Shown here one piece after another: positions 44,832 to 54,578 of a stretch of DNA of 64,000 bases; the first letter of the stretch is position 1, and every line of letters starts with the position of its first letter. The notes under the pieces are model-generated. The model did not search any database. It saw only the letters and a list, made by a program, of their open reading frames with translations, and had not been told where the DNA came from. This stretch comes from Martelella alba (GTDB lineage: Bacteria > Pseudomonadota > Alphaproteobacteria > Rhizobiales > Rhizobiaceae), in NCBI RefSeq assembly GCF_006516955.1, contig NZ_VHLG01000002.1:558001-622000 (forward strand), in the 5' to 3' direction. The translations under genes and the position numbers were made by a program.

Positions 44832-47000
44832 TCAGGCGGCGTCCTTTGCCTTGCGCTCCAGCCGGCGGGCATGCAGCACCGGTTCGGTATAGCCATTGGG
44901 CTGTTCTCGGCCCTTCAGCACCAAGTCGAGCGCGGCCTGAAACGCAACCGAGCTGTCAAAATGCCCGGCCATCGGGCGGTAGAGCGGATCACCGTCATTC
45001 TGCCGGTCGACGACGGCTGCCATCTTCTTCATCGTCTGAACGATCTCATCTTCCGTGACGACGCCGTGATAGAGCCAGTTGGCCATATGCTGGGAGGAGA
45101 TGCGCAGCGTCGCGCGGTCTTCCATCAGGCCGATATCGTTGATATCCGGCACCTTGGAGCAGCCGACGCCCTGATCGATCCAGCGCACGACATAGCCGAG
45201 AATGCCCTGCGCATTATTGTCGAGTTCCGCCTGAATATCGTCTTTCGACCAGTTGGGCCGCACCGCAACCGGAACCGAGAGAATATCCTTCAGCGAGGCG
45301 CGCTGACGGCTGACCAGGCTCTTCTGCACCTTCTCGACATCGACCTCGTGATAATGGGTCGCATGCAGCGTTGCCGCCGTCGGAGAGGGCACCCAGGCAG
45401 TATTGGCGCCGGCCCTGGGATGGCCGATCTTGGTCTCCAGCATTGCGGCCATCAGATCCGGCATGGCCCACATGCCCTTGCCGATCTGGGCGTGACCGGC
45501 CAGACCGCATTCCAGCCCGATATCGACATTCCAGTTTTCGTAGGCGGCAATCCAGGCTGCTGCCTTCATGTCGCCCTTGCGGATCATCGGCCCCGCTTCC
45601 ATCGAGGTATGGATCTCGTCACCGGTGCGATCAAGGAAGCCGGTATTGATGAAGACAACGCGATCCTTCGCCGCCCGGATACATTCCTTGAGGTTGACCG
45701 TGGTACGGCGTTCCTCATCCATGATGCCCATCTTCATGGTGTTTTCCGCCATGCCGACAAGCTTTTCGGCACGGGTGAACAGATCGGTGGCAAAAGCCAC
45801 TTCTTCCGGCCCGTGCATCTTCGGCTTGACCACATACATCGAGCCGTTGAGCGAGTTCAGATGTTTGCCGTCAGGGCCAATATCGTAAAGCGCGATCAGC
45901 GCCGTCACCAGCGCATCCATGATGCCTTCCGGTACTTCACGCCCGTCGTGATCGAGGATCGCCGGATTGGTCATCAGGTGGCCGACATTGCGGATCAGCA
46001 TCAAGGAGCGGCGGCGCAGCAGGAAGGGCTTGCCATCACCGTCCTTGTATTCGGTGTCAGGATGGAGGCGCCGGGTGAAGCTCTTTCCGCCCTTGGACAC
46101 CTCTTCCGACAGATCGCCCTTCATCAGGCCAAGCCAGTTGGAATAGGCCAGAACCTTGTCCTCGGCATCTACGGCGGCGACAGAATCCTCGCAGTCCATG
46201 ATCGTGGTGATTGCCGATTCGAGCGCGACGTCATTGATATGCGCCGGATCCTGGCGACCGATCATGCCATCGGCATCAATCGCAATCTCGATATGAAGGT
46301 GGTTATGGCTGAGAAGAATATGGCCAGGCGCTGCCGCCTCGCCAAGATAGCCGGCAAATTGCGAGGGATCGGCAAGACCGGTGATCCCCTTGTCGGTCTG
46401 AACCATCAGGGCACCGCCCTCAACCGTCAACCCTTTGACCACGCTCCAGCTTTCACCTGCCAGCGGCGCTGACTTGTCAAGAAAATTGCGGGCCCAGGCT
46501 ATGACCTTCTCGCCGCGTACCGGGTTGTAGCCCTTGCCCTTCTCCGCACCGCCATTTTCGGCAATAGCATCCGTGCCGTAAAGCGCGTCATAAAGCGAAC
46601 CCCAGCGCGCATTGGCGGCGTTCAGCGCATAGCGCGCATTCATGATCGGCACGACCAGCTGCGGACCGGCAATGGTGGTGATCTCCGGATCAACATTGGC
46701 GGTGGAAACGGCAAAATCCGGCCCTTCCGGCAGGATATAACCGATCTCGCGCAGATAGGCCTCATAGGCGCCCATATCAGCCGGCGCACCATGTTCCTTG
46801 TACCAGGCGTCAAGCTTTTCCTGCATCGCATCGCGCGTCTTCAAAAGCGCGCGGTTCTTCGGCGCAAGTTCATGCACGATCTCGGAAAATCCGGCGAAAT
46901 AGGCTTCGGGATCAACGTTGGTTCCCGGCAGAACGCGATCATTCAGGAAATCGTAAAGCGCCTTGTCGAAGGCAAGGCCGTATTTTTCGATGCGGGCCAT
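44832..47000 (-). CDS. glcB: Malate synthase G
   Basis: 722-residue monomeric enzyme that condenses glyoxylate with acetyl-CoA to malate. The length and the [40 protein letters not shown] and [21 protein letters not shown] segments are typical of isoform G. The catalytic Asp lies in [13 protein letters not shown]. It completes the glyoxylate bypass or glycolate use. No isocitrate lyase lies in the window. Confidence 0.96.
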   Translation of the reverse strand: MARIEKYGLAFDKALYDFLNDRVLPGTNVDPEAYFAGFSEIVHELAPKNRALLKTRDAMQEKLDAWYKEHGAPADMGAYEAYLREIGYILPEGPDFAVSTANVDPEITTIAGPQLVVPIMNARYALNAANARWGSLYDALYGTDAIAENGGAEKGKGYNPVRGEKVIAWARNFLDKSAPLAGESWSVVKGLTVEGGALMVQTDKGITGLADPSQFAGYLGEAAAPGHILLSHNHLHIEIAIDADGMIGRQDPAHINDVALESAITTIMDCEDSVAAVDAEDKVLAYSNWLGLMKGDLSEEVSKGGKSFTRRLHPDTEYKDGDGKPFLLRRRSLMLIRNVGHLMTNPAILDHDGREVPEGIMDALVTALIALYDIGPDGKHLNSLNGSMYVVKPKMHGPEEVAFATDLFTRAEKLVGMAENTMKMGIMDEERRTTVNLKECIRAAKDRVVFINTGFLDRTGDEIHTSMEAGPMIRKGDMKAAAWIAAYENWNVDIGLECGLAGHAQIGKGMWAMPDLMAAMLETKIGHPRAGANTAWVPSPTAATLHATHYHEVDVEKVQKSLVSRQRASLKDILSVPVAVRPNWSKDDIQAELDNNAQGILGYVVRWIDQGVGCSKVPDINDIGLMEDRATLRISSQHMANWLYHGVVTEDEIVQTMKKMAAVVDRQNDGDPLYRPMAGHFDSSVAFQAALDLVLKGREQPNGYTEPVLHARRLERKAKDAA

Positions 47001-47237
47001 GGGTGTGCCTCATTGATGGAGTGTTGGTTGTCCGCAAAGTGGGGGTGAAACCCTTCAAGGTCAACTCGGCATTAATTTGAAATATTTTCAACCATATGGA
47101 AACAAACCCGTCTGACAGCCTGGAGTGGTGAGTCTTTCCTTGCAGCAAGCGACCGCTGTCGCTAATGGAGGACAGACAGCAAACCGTCCATTCGCCCGAA
47201 TGTCTTCGGGCCAGACGCAAAATGGCAAAAAGCACGC

Positions 47238-48359
47238 ATGACAAAAAAAGCACTCATCACCGGCGTGACGGGGCAGGATGGCTCCTATCTGACAGAGCTG
47301 CTGCTGGAAAAAGGCTATGAGGTTCACGGCATCAAACGCCGCGCCTCGCTGATCAACACCCAGCGCATTGATCATCTCTACGAAGATCCACATGCGGTGA
47401 CCGTGCCGATGAAACTTCATTACGGGGATCTGACGGACACATCCAACCTGACCCGGCTGATCGGCGAGATCGAACCGGACGAGATCTACAATCTCGGTGC
47501 CCAGTCGCATGTGGCCGTCTCCTTTGAAGCACCCGAATATACCGCAGATGTTGATGCAATGGGAACGATCAGACTGCTAGAGGCAATGCGATTTCTGGGC
47601 CTTGAGAAGAAGACGCGCTTTTACCAGGCATCGACCTCGGAGCTTTACGGCCTTGTTCAGGAAACACCGCAGCGGGAGACCACGCCATTTCATCCGCGCT
47701 CGCCCTATGCCGTTGCGAAGCTTTACGCCTACTGGATTACGGTGAACTATCGCGAGGCCTATGGGCTTTATGCCTGCAACGGCATCCTGTTCAACCATGA
47801 AAGCCCGCGCCGTGGCGAAACCTTCGTGACCCGCAAGATTACCAGGGGGCTCGCCAATGTCGCCATGGGCCTCGAATCCTGCCTCTATATGGGCAATATC
47901 GACAGCCTGCGCGACTGGGGCCATGCCAAGGATTATGTGCGCATGCAGTGGCTGATGCTGCAGCAGGACCAGCCGGAAGACTTTGTCATCGCCACCGGCC
48001 AGCAATACAGCGTCCGCGAATTCATCACCTGGGCGGCAGCCGACCTTGGCATCACCCTTGAATTCACCGGCAGCGATATCGCGGAAAAGGCCATTGTCTC
48101 GGCGGTGACAGGCGACAACGCCCCCAATGTGAAAGTTGGCGACGTCATCATGCAGATTGATCCGCGCTATTTCCGCCCGGCCGAAGTTGCGACCCTGCTC
48201 GGCGATGCCACCAAGGCCAGGGAGAAGCTTGGCTGGACCCCGGAAATCTCCGCGCGGGACATGTGCCGGGAAATGGTCGAGGCTGACCTGAAAACAGCCC
48301 GGCGCTACACGCTGCTGAAAGAACACGGGCTTGAACTGCCCGTCAGCATCGAAAGCTGA
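47238..48359 (+). CDS. gmd: GDP-mannose 4,6-dehydratase
   Basis: 373-residue SDR-type enzyme that turns GDP-D-mannose into GDP-4-keto-6-deoxymannose, the first step to GDP-fucose or related surface sugars. The motifs are [16 protein letters not shown], the STSELYG active-site Thr/Ser/Glu, Tyr-x3-Lys in [12 protein letters not shown] and [19 protein letters not shown]-fucose synthase partner is not next to it. It is followed by a rhizobial-type repeat. Confidence 0.95.
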   Translation: MTKKALITGVTGQDGSYLTELLLEKGYEVHGIKRRASLINTQRIDHLYEDPHAVTVPMKLHYGDLTDTSNLTRLIGEIEPDEIYNLGAQSHVAVSFEAPEYTADVDAMGTIRLLEAMRFLGLEKKTRFYQASTSELYGLVQETPQRETTPFHPRSPYAVAKLYAYWITVNYREAYGLYACNGILFNHESPRRGETFVTRKITRGLANVAMGLESCLYMGNIDSLRDWGHAKDYVRMQWLMLQQDQPEDFVIATGQQYSVREFITWAAADLGITLEFTGSDIAEKAIVSAVTGDNAPNVKVGDVIMQIDPRYFRPAEVATLLGDATKAREKLGWTPEISARDMCREMVEADLKTARRYTLLKEHGLELPVSIES

Positions 48360-48677
48360 TCCTGGAGCATTCCGGCCAGAACGTGGTGGCCGGCGCTGTT
48401 CCAGCACTTTGTTTTGACGCAGTTTCACGCGGAAGCCCGGTTTTTCCGCTTTCGCGCGATCGCTCGAAAATCAGGCGCACGCCTGAACCAGCCCGCACCC
48501 TCACGAACGCACGTCTGAGAGCGCTGTGCATCCATTTGGATGCACAAAGGACACTCTAACCCATTGAATCTAAGCATCGTGCTTTCCGAAGATCGAACCC
48601 GATTTTCGGGCCGATGCTGTAGCGGACATGCATTACGTCGGGGCAGGCAGGTCGCGCCTCGCCCATGGGATGGCAGA
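48360..48677. repeat. Intergenic region with Rhizobiaceae-type repeat
   Basis: Between about 48500 and 48640 the blocks GCTGTGCATCCATTTGGATG, CACAAAGGACACTCTAAC, ATTGAATCTAAGCAT and CCGATTTTCGGGCCGATGC follow each other. I recall closely similar runs as very common intergenic repeats in Rhizobium and Agrobacterium. The inner part contains hairpins (GCATCCATTTGGATGC). A stem CCGGCCA / TGGCCGG at 48374-48395 may help end gmd transcripts. No coding frame is supported. Confidence 0.6.
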
Positions 48678-49985
48678 TCAGATCACGACGCCTTCCGTCA
48701 TCCGGGCCGTCCCCCCTTCCGGCATCGGCAACAAATGTTCAAGAACGCGTTCGGCGCTGGCCAGCGCGCCCTCAACCCAGCCCGGGTAATTGGTGAACAG
48801 GTCCGAACACACCACGGCGTCATCACCGATCGGCCAAAAGCCGGCCGGAACCAGATTGATGCCCGAGCGCCAGAAGGATATCCCCTCGGGCCAGAACTGA
48901 TGTTCGGCGGAAACCGGATGGGGAATGATATCGTCGCCAAGCGCAAAAGGCAGAACGTCGCGGATGGCCTCGACAAAGGCCATGTGGATGCCGCGATCAT
49001 GCACAAAGGCATCATGCAGGGCATGGGCGCTGCGCCCGTCGCTATAGACAAGCAGGAATTTCCCCTCCCGCGGAAAATAGACCTTGCGGAAGATCGAAGC
49101 GCTGGTGAAGCAACGCCCCTCCAGCCCCATACCGTCCCACCACCGGTCCGTATAGCTGAAATAGGCTTTTGTCAGCGGCACCGCACTGATGCCGTCACGC
49201 AGGGTTGGCGAAAGCGAAATGCCACGCAGACGCAGCACATTTCCAAGGGGTATGGCGAAAATCACCTTGTCGAAGGATCGGCTCTTCTTGCCGGAGCGGG
49301 TTTCGAAACCGAGCTCATAGCCGCCGCCCGGCCGGATCTCAATTCGGGTCAGTTCATGTTCGAGACAGAACTCCACCCGCTGGACGAGTTCCGCCTGCAG
49401 CGCTGTCGCCAGAGCGGAGAACCCCTCTCTGAAACACATCCACTTGCGCCGCTCATCGGCAAAAAGGCCGCCGGTCTCGGGATGATGCCGTAACAGCTGA
49501 AACCCTTCTTCGAAGCTCAGATCCGTGTTGCGTAGCAGATCATAGCCGCACATTTCGACAAGATAGTCGAATTTACGCCGTCCAAGCGAATTCAACGCGG
49601 CCTGCTCCAGATTCATGCGCTGCCTGTCGCGCGGGGAGAGCATATTGAAATAGTCGCTGAGCTCACCGCAAAACCCCTTCAGCAAATGCCATGTCTGTTC
49701 GTGCAGGCCGCGCTGCAGCGGCGAGAGAACAAAGGCAAAGGGTATTGTCTCAAGCCCGAGCGCATAAGCCAGCCTGCTGACCCTTTCATGGGCGACGGCA
49801 TCAAACCGCCCGGCCCCGAGCTCGGCAATGCCGGCCCCGTTATCCAGCACCCGTGACAGGATACGTCCGCCCACAAGGTCGGATTTTTCAATGACTGTAA
49901 CCCTGGCGTCGCCGGACTGGCTGAGCTTTCGCGCAAGGGCGAGGCCGGCAATGCCTGCCCCGATAATGGCATATGATGTGACCAT
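48678..49985 (-). CDS. FAD-dependent amine-oxidase-type oxidoreductase
   Basis: 435 residues. The dinucleotide-binding motif AIIGAGIAGLALARKL at residues 6-21 and VIEKSDLVGGRILSR (about 31-45) mark the flavin amine oxidase superfamily. The C-terminal FAD-contact region reads GFWPIGDDAVVCSDLFTNYPGWVEGALASA. It has no signal peptide, so it is cytosolic. Relatives oxidise amines or desaturate carotenoid-like compounds. The substrate is unknown and no operon partner exists. Confidence 0.8.
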   Translation of the reverse strand: MVTSYAIIGAGIAGLALARKLSQSGDARVTVIEKSDLVGGRILSRVLDNGAGIAELGAGRFDAVAHERVSRLAYALGLETIPFAFVLSPLQRGLHEQTWHLLKGFCGELSDYFNMLSPRDRQRMNLEQAALNSLGRRKFDYLVEMCGYDLLRNTDLSFEEGFQLLRHHPETGGLFADERRKWMCFREGFSALATALQAELVQRVEFCLEHELTRIEIRPGGGYELGFETRSGKKSRSFDKVIFAIPLGNVLRLRGISLSPTLRDGISAVPLTKAYFSYTDRWWDGMGLEGRCFTSASIFRKVYFPREGKFLLVYSDGRSAHALHDAFVHDRGIHMAFVEAIRDVLPFALGDDIIPHPVSAEHQFWPEGISFWRSGINLVPAGFWPIGDDAVVCSDLFTNYPGWVEGALASAERVLEHLLPMPEGGTARMTEGVVI

Positions 49986-50505
49986 TCATTCGTCTCCGAT
50001 GTGTTTCGTGTCAGTCGCAGGTGGAAACGAGCATTACTGGCATTCAGACAGGCTTCAGGCCTCGCACTGCTGCACGCCGTTCAAAACGCACGGGGCAGCC
50101 CAAACCGGCCCTGCAATGAAAACCGGCGGCCGGAAACCATGTCCCGGGCCCTCTCTGCCAACAGGAAGCATGCGCACAAAATTCGCGAGATCCGCAGACG
50201 CCAATATTGGCCATATCCGTCATTTTTCATGCCATCCTCCTCGGTTTTGCCGCCACATGCGACCGACAGGAGGACAATGGGCTCACGCTGCCCTGCCACA
50301 AACCACAAAGAATTGACGGTCTGTTTTTTCAGTTTAATTGTCGATTTTGTTTTCACATCAATGCCGTGTTTGTATGTTTTTTATTGAATTGTCTATTCAT
50401 GAAATGAAGACAAAATAAACATCATGCATTCTACACTCGATTCCATTTTTATTCGTCATCTCTGCATCAGAAACGATTCGCATCGCTGAATTTTAGGGGG
50501 ATAAG
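49986..50505. other. Intergenic region upstream of the large NTPase gene
   Basis: No gene is supported. The left part has normal GC. The stretch 50320-50480 is clearly AT-rich and should hold the promoter of the 50506 gene. An imperfect 25-base dyad (TTGTCT 50389-50394 ... AGACAA 50408-50413) lies about 95 bases before its start. Confidence 0.5.
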
Positions 50506-53500
50506 TTGGCTGGACGCATAAAGGACAGCGAACGTTTCTATAACAGGATGTCACTGGATGACGCGATTTTCGAGCTTGAGGCCCTTTGGCCGGGGCTTTC
50601 GCGATCGCGTATCGACGTTCGCAAGACGGCCGACAGGCGGCCAAACCCGCTCTGGGTTGGCGATGGCGAAAACGGTCATGCCGGCGTTCGCGTCATGATC
50701 CTGGCGACACATCTGATTTACCGCTTCCTCAGCGACAGGATTATCCGGATCGCAGATCTTGCCAAGGCGGCGGAGCTTGGCTTTTTTCCCGACGAGACAC
50801 TGCGCGCCGCCGGGATTGCCGATTCCGAGAGCAGACGGCGGCTTCGCTATGCCATCGCCGAACTCGCATCGGAAAACAATCGCAATACACCATATTACAA
50901 TCCGGCCTGGGACCGGCTGCTATTCTGTCATTTCGCCTGTGCTGCACGAAAGGCGATCCTGCGCAATCAAAACAGATCAGCAGGCACGGCAGCAATCCTT
51001 GAAGAGGCCTCGGCGCTCTATGACAGGATCATCGCTGCCCATTGCAAGACGGCCGGTGAAATATTTCAGGTCATCCGCGTGGCATGGATCGAAAACCTCC
51101 CCTACCGGCCACCGCGCCTGCCGTCAGGCACCCCTGGCGCGCCAGCAGCGGCAAGAAGCGGACCGGCCCGTCATTACATCCCGGAAAAGCTGGCTGACTA
51201 TCTCGGCCCTGCGGGCCGCCTTGCCCGCGTACGCATACCGGAGAAGCTGAGCGAACTTGTCGAACGTGTGCTTGATCAGTTTTCCCATGCCCGGGAGCGT
51301 ATCGCGCTGATTTCAGGCAAGAAAAATGCCGGCAAGTCGGGTTGCGTCATCGCCTTGCTGCGTCGGCTGCAATACCCGGACAACACGACAATCGGCTTTC
51401 ATCTGAAGCCTGACGATATCGCCGCAACCCGGGTTCTACCTGTCTTTACCGTGAGTGTACAGGATCATTCCGGCAGCGACCTCATGCTGCTTGTCCTGGC
51501 ATTCCTGTCATCGCTTGATGAAGGGAAGCGGAGACATTCGGGCCTGGACCATCTCGCCCGGTTCAAGTCTCTGCGGCAGGAGTTTGGTCTCGATAGCGAT
51601 GGATCGGGAATGAAGGATCTGCGTGAGCGGATCGCAAAGCTTCATGCCAGAAATCCCGCACTTTTCATTCTGACAAACTGGGATGACCTGAGCTGGAGCA
51701 CGCCGCGCGCCCAGCTGCGCGACCTGTCCAAGACGTCGCTCATCCGCCTTCTCCATGATAGCAATGGAGAAAGCCGGATATTGTTGACCACAACCGAAAC
51801 GCCAACATTACGGGCAAGCCGGCTGCTGCCTCGATTCCGCACCTACAGGCTGGACGATCCGCGCTTGCGCGATGTCCGGCGCTATCTGCCAGCCCTTGCC
51901 TATCCAGCGGTCTATGGCGAAGCGCTGTTTGAGGCCGGTGAACGCTTCGGCAATAATGCTGTCCCCGGAGACCAGCTCATTCTTCTGGCGGCCATGCTGG
52001 AGGTTTGCCGCGGGGATTCCGCTTGGGAAAAGCGCGCAATCGCTTTGGTCGCAGCGCTGAAACCCCGTGACCAGCATCCCTCCGGCGGCATTGCCACCGG
52101 TCCTCTTGCCCGGCTTTTGTTGGAGCGACTCGATCATCTCGGGCTGGTCCACGCCGTCGCACTGATCATGGCCTGTGACGACGGCCTTCGCCCAGACACG
52201 CTTTCCCGCCTTCTTCAACGCTCGAACCGAGACGTCGTGCGCAAGCCTGAAGACATCATCACCGCGCTGACCGCTCTGGAGGGGCTTTCCAACAGCTTTC
52301 TGCTGAGGCGGCGCGTCATTACCGTTGCTGCCTGCGGCGAGGCTCGTCCCGAAGGTGAAAGCTATCTCGAAATTTTCGAGGCGCTTCGCCAGCTGTTGAT
52401 GAGCGTGCTCGGCGATCCCGACGAGGCCGAATGGGCCGCTCCCTATTGCGCGATCCTGCGCGACGCCATGCGCCAGATCGCCCTTTTATGCTTTGACCGG
52501 GCCCAGGAATGGCGCTGTCGCAACCTCGTCAACGCGGCAATGCCACGCTGGCGCGACATGCTTCTCGATATCCAGTCCTATGAGGCATTGCTGGCCAGTC
52601 TGGACCCGCAGGCACTTGAAGATCAGGCGCGCAACCGTGCTGATATCGCCGCCATGCCGCTTCTCCACCATGCCCGTGAAGTGGTTTTCCTGCGCGGTCC
52701 GGAACACAGCCCTGCCGTTGCGCTGCGCTTTGCGGTCAGGACAATCCTGTTCGACATCATCGATCGCGACGACCGGCTTTCGCTGAATTATGCTCAGGAT
52801 CTGATGCGGCTCCACCTCTATCTGCTGATCTTTCTTCAGCCCGGCCAGCGCCATCTTGCCCTGCCCGATGATTGCAGTCCCAAGGCCCTGCCAGCATGCC
52901 TGCCAATATGGATCCGCAGCGTTTTCACCGATGCCGAAATTTTCCGCCTGCTCGAGACAATTGCCCTGTCAGCACTTCAGGTTCAGGCACCCGAAATCGT
53001 GCGATGGGCTTTTGAGCGGGCCGAAGAGCTGAAATCCGCCACCGGTGGCCGGGCGATAACCGACGCATTCGTGCTGCACCGGATCACCCGGATCTTCTGC
53101 GCCACAATCGACATGGCCATCGCACTCGGGCATCCGCTTGCGGCTGCCGGCCCCGACACCCACGGTCGAAAGGGCCATGAACGGACATTGCGGGCGCTTG
53201 AGCACTTCATGAATGAGCATTTTCGCGATGTCATACCGCTCACCGGTCGGCCGCCAGCAAATGTAGAAGCCGAAACGGCCGCCGCCGGGCGGATCAGCGC
53301 CCTGCAACGACTGAGGCTGCGCGTCGCGCATTTGACCTATTTGACCGGCGATCTCGACCGCGCCATGGCCGAGCTTGATCTGATCCATGACTGGGAAATG
53401 GCGATGGCACGCGCATCCGGTTCGGGCCGCGCATCCGTTCTGGAGGGGCGGCCCGCCCGGATCGCACTGGATATCATGATGTCCCGCGGCTTCTTGCCCT

Positions 53501-54084
53501 CGCTTCAGTCCGGTCATGACAACCGTTCAGATCATATGATCACCCGCCGGATCGGCGGCATGATCGAAGCCAATATGGCAAGACTTTCACGCTTTGGCGG
53601 CGCCGAACAGTCCGCGCTTTTGATTGACCGCGCCCGTTTTGCCCTGATGCAGGGGCAAAGCGAGGAGGCCTGGCAATATGCCTCGATTGCCCGCGCACTT
53701 TATCTCGACAGCCGCATTTGCCATTGCAGCCATGTCCAGACCGTGCTCAATCTGCTGATCCTTCTGTCACGCTGGCTGGAAAGCTGGAATGCGCGGCATA
53801 CATCCGGTGTCCAGATCACGCCGCCGATCTGCGAGGACGAAGTCGTGCGCGAAATAGATACGCTCTATGAAACCGCCCGTGCGCTCGACCTCAAGCCGGC
53901 AGCCGGCAAGGCGCGGTTCCTGAAAATCCGGTTTGGCTGGCTGTGCCGCAAGCGCGAGGGCGGGCTCTCACCCGAATGGCGCGATATCGCCCGGGCTGAC
54001 CTGAAAGAGGCCATCGCACTGATGAAATCCTGCGCGGACAGATCGCTGGAGCACGATATGCAGGCGCTTCTGAACCAATTGTGA
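50506..54084 (+). CDS. Large P-loop (STAND-like) NTPase, unknown function
   Basis: 1192 residues from a TTG at 50506 with AGGGGG 5 bases upstream; an ATG at 50548 is possible. Residues 1-230 form an unrecognised N-terminal domain. Walker A is GKKNAGKS (271-278). A Walker B-like strand LFILTNWDDL is at 386-395, and a sensor-like strand SRILLTTTETP at 423-433. From about 450 to the end it is rich in helices with Leu/Ala/Arg, as in TPR or other alpha-solenoids, ending in NQL. This layout (effector or adaptor, NTPase, sensor solenoid) recalls STAND proteins used in signalling and phage defence. I cannot name a family, and no partner gene lies beside it. Confidence 0.8.
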   Translation: MAGRIKDSERFYNRMSLDDAIFELEALWPGLSRSRIDVRKTADRRPNPLWVGDGENGHAGVRVMILATHLIYRFLSDRIIRIADLAKAAELGFFPDETLRAAGIADSESRRRLRYAIAELASENNRNTPYYNPAWDRLLFCHFACAARKAILRNQNRSAGTAAILEEASALYDRIIAAHCKTAGEIFQVIRVAWIENLPYRPPRLPSGTPGAPAAARSGPARHYIPEKLADYLGPAGRLARVRIPEKLSELVERVLDQFSHARERIALISGKKNAGKSGCVIALLRRLQYPDNTTIGFHLKPDDIAATRVLPVFTVSVQDHSGSDLMLLVLAFLSSLDEGKRRHSGLDHLARFKSLRQEFGLDSDGSGMKDLRERIAKLHARNPALFILTNWDDLSWSTPRAQLRDLSKTSLIRLLHDSNGESRILLTTTETPTLRASRLLPRFRTYRLDDPRLRDVRRYLPALAYPAVYGEALFEAGERFGNNAVPGDQLILLAAMLEVCRGDSAWEKRAIALVAALKPRDQHPSGGIATGPLARLLLERLDHLGLVHAVALIMACDDGLRPDTLSRLLQRSNRDVVRKPEDIITALTALEGLSNSFLLRRRVITVAACGEARPEGESYLEIFEALRQLLMSVLGDPDEAEWAAPYCAILRDAMRQIALLCFDRAQEWRCRNLVNAAMPRWRDMLLDIQSYEALLASLDPQALEDQARNRADIAAMPLLHHAREVVFLRGPEHSPAVALRFAVRTILFDIIDRDDRLSLNYAQDLMRLHLYLLIFLQPGQRHLALPDDCSPKALPACLPIWIRSVFTDAEIFRLLETIALSALQVQAPEIVRWAFERAEELKSATGGRAITDAFVLHRITRIFCATIDMAIALGHPLAAAGPDTHGRKGHERTLRALEHFMNEHFRDVIPLTGRPPANVEAETAAAGRISALQRLRLRVAHLTYLTGDLDRAMAELDLIHDWEMAMARASGSGRASVLEGRPARIALDIMMSRGFLPSLQSGHDNRSDHMITRRIGGMIEANMARLSRFGGAEQSALLIDRARFALMQGQSEEAWQYASIARALYLDSRICHCSHVQTVLNLLILLSRWLESWNARHTSGVQITPPICEDEVVREIDTLYETARALDLKPAAGKARFLKIRFGWLCRKREGGLSPEWRDIARADLKEAIALMKSCADRSLEHDMQALLNQL

Positions 54085-54095
54085 GGCCCGCCAGT

Positions 54096-54578
54096 TCACG
54101 TCGCCAGATCCGAAAATGCCGGAGAAAGCCGCGTCACCACGGCGTCCGGTGCGCTCAGCACCAGACGGCGGCCCGCACCCTCCTCGGCGAAAGTGATCGC
54201 AATAGCGTCGCCCGGAAGCTCATCGCCTCCGCGCTCCGGCCACTCGATCAGGCTGATCCCCTCAGAAAGCGCCTCATCAAGGCCGAGTTCGACCAGCTCC
54301 GAAGGATCGCCAAGGCGGTAGAGATCGAAATGGAAGATCGGCGGCACCGTCTCATAGGCCTGAACGAGCGTGAAGGTCGGGCTTGGCACATCAAGATCGG
54401 GCGCACCGGCCCGCGCCCGTATCAACGCCCGGGCGAGCGTCGATTTTCCCATGCCGAGATCACCATTGAGCAACAGGCAGTCTCCGGCTTCAAGCAGATC
54501 GGCAAGCCGCGCACCAAATGCGATCGTGGCCGCCTCATCAGCCAGAAAGATCGAACAGCGTCCCGCTGGCCCGCTCAT
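54096..54578 (-). CDS. tsaE: tRNA threonylcarbamoyladenosine synthesis ATPase TsaE
   Basis: 160-residue ATPase that works with TsaB and TsaD to make t6A in tRNAs reading ANN codons. Walker A is GDLGMGKST; SPTFTLVQAYE and FHFDLYRLGDPSELVELGLDE are family signatures, and LIEWPERGGD is the late motif. Its start overlaps the histidine kinase stop by 4 bases. In other rhizobia I recall kinase, nucleotidyltransferase and addAB genes behind tsaE; here the large NTPase gene is convergent instead. Confidence 0.95.
   Translation of the reverse strand: MSGPAGRCSIFLADEAATIAFGARLADLLEAGDCLLLNGDLGMGKSTLARALIRARAGAPDLDVPSPTFTLVQAYETVPPIFHFDLYRLGDPSELVELGLDEALSEGISLIEWPERGGDELPGDAIAITFAEEGAGRRLVLSAPDAVVTRLSPAFSDLAT

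Noticed and set aside
44871-46472. A 533-codon plus-strand frame opposite malate synthase
   Set aside because: Shadow frame; malate synthase G on the minus strand is certain.
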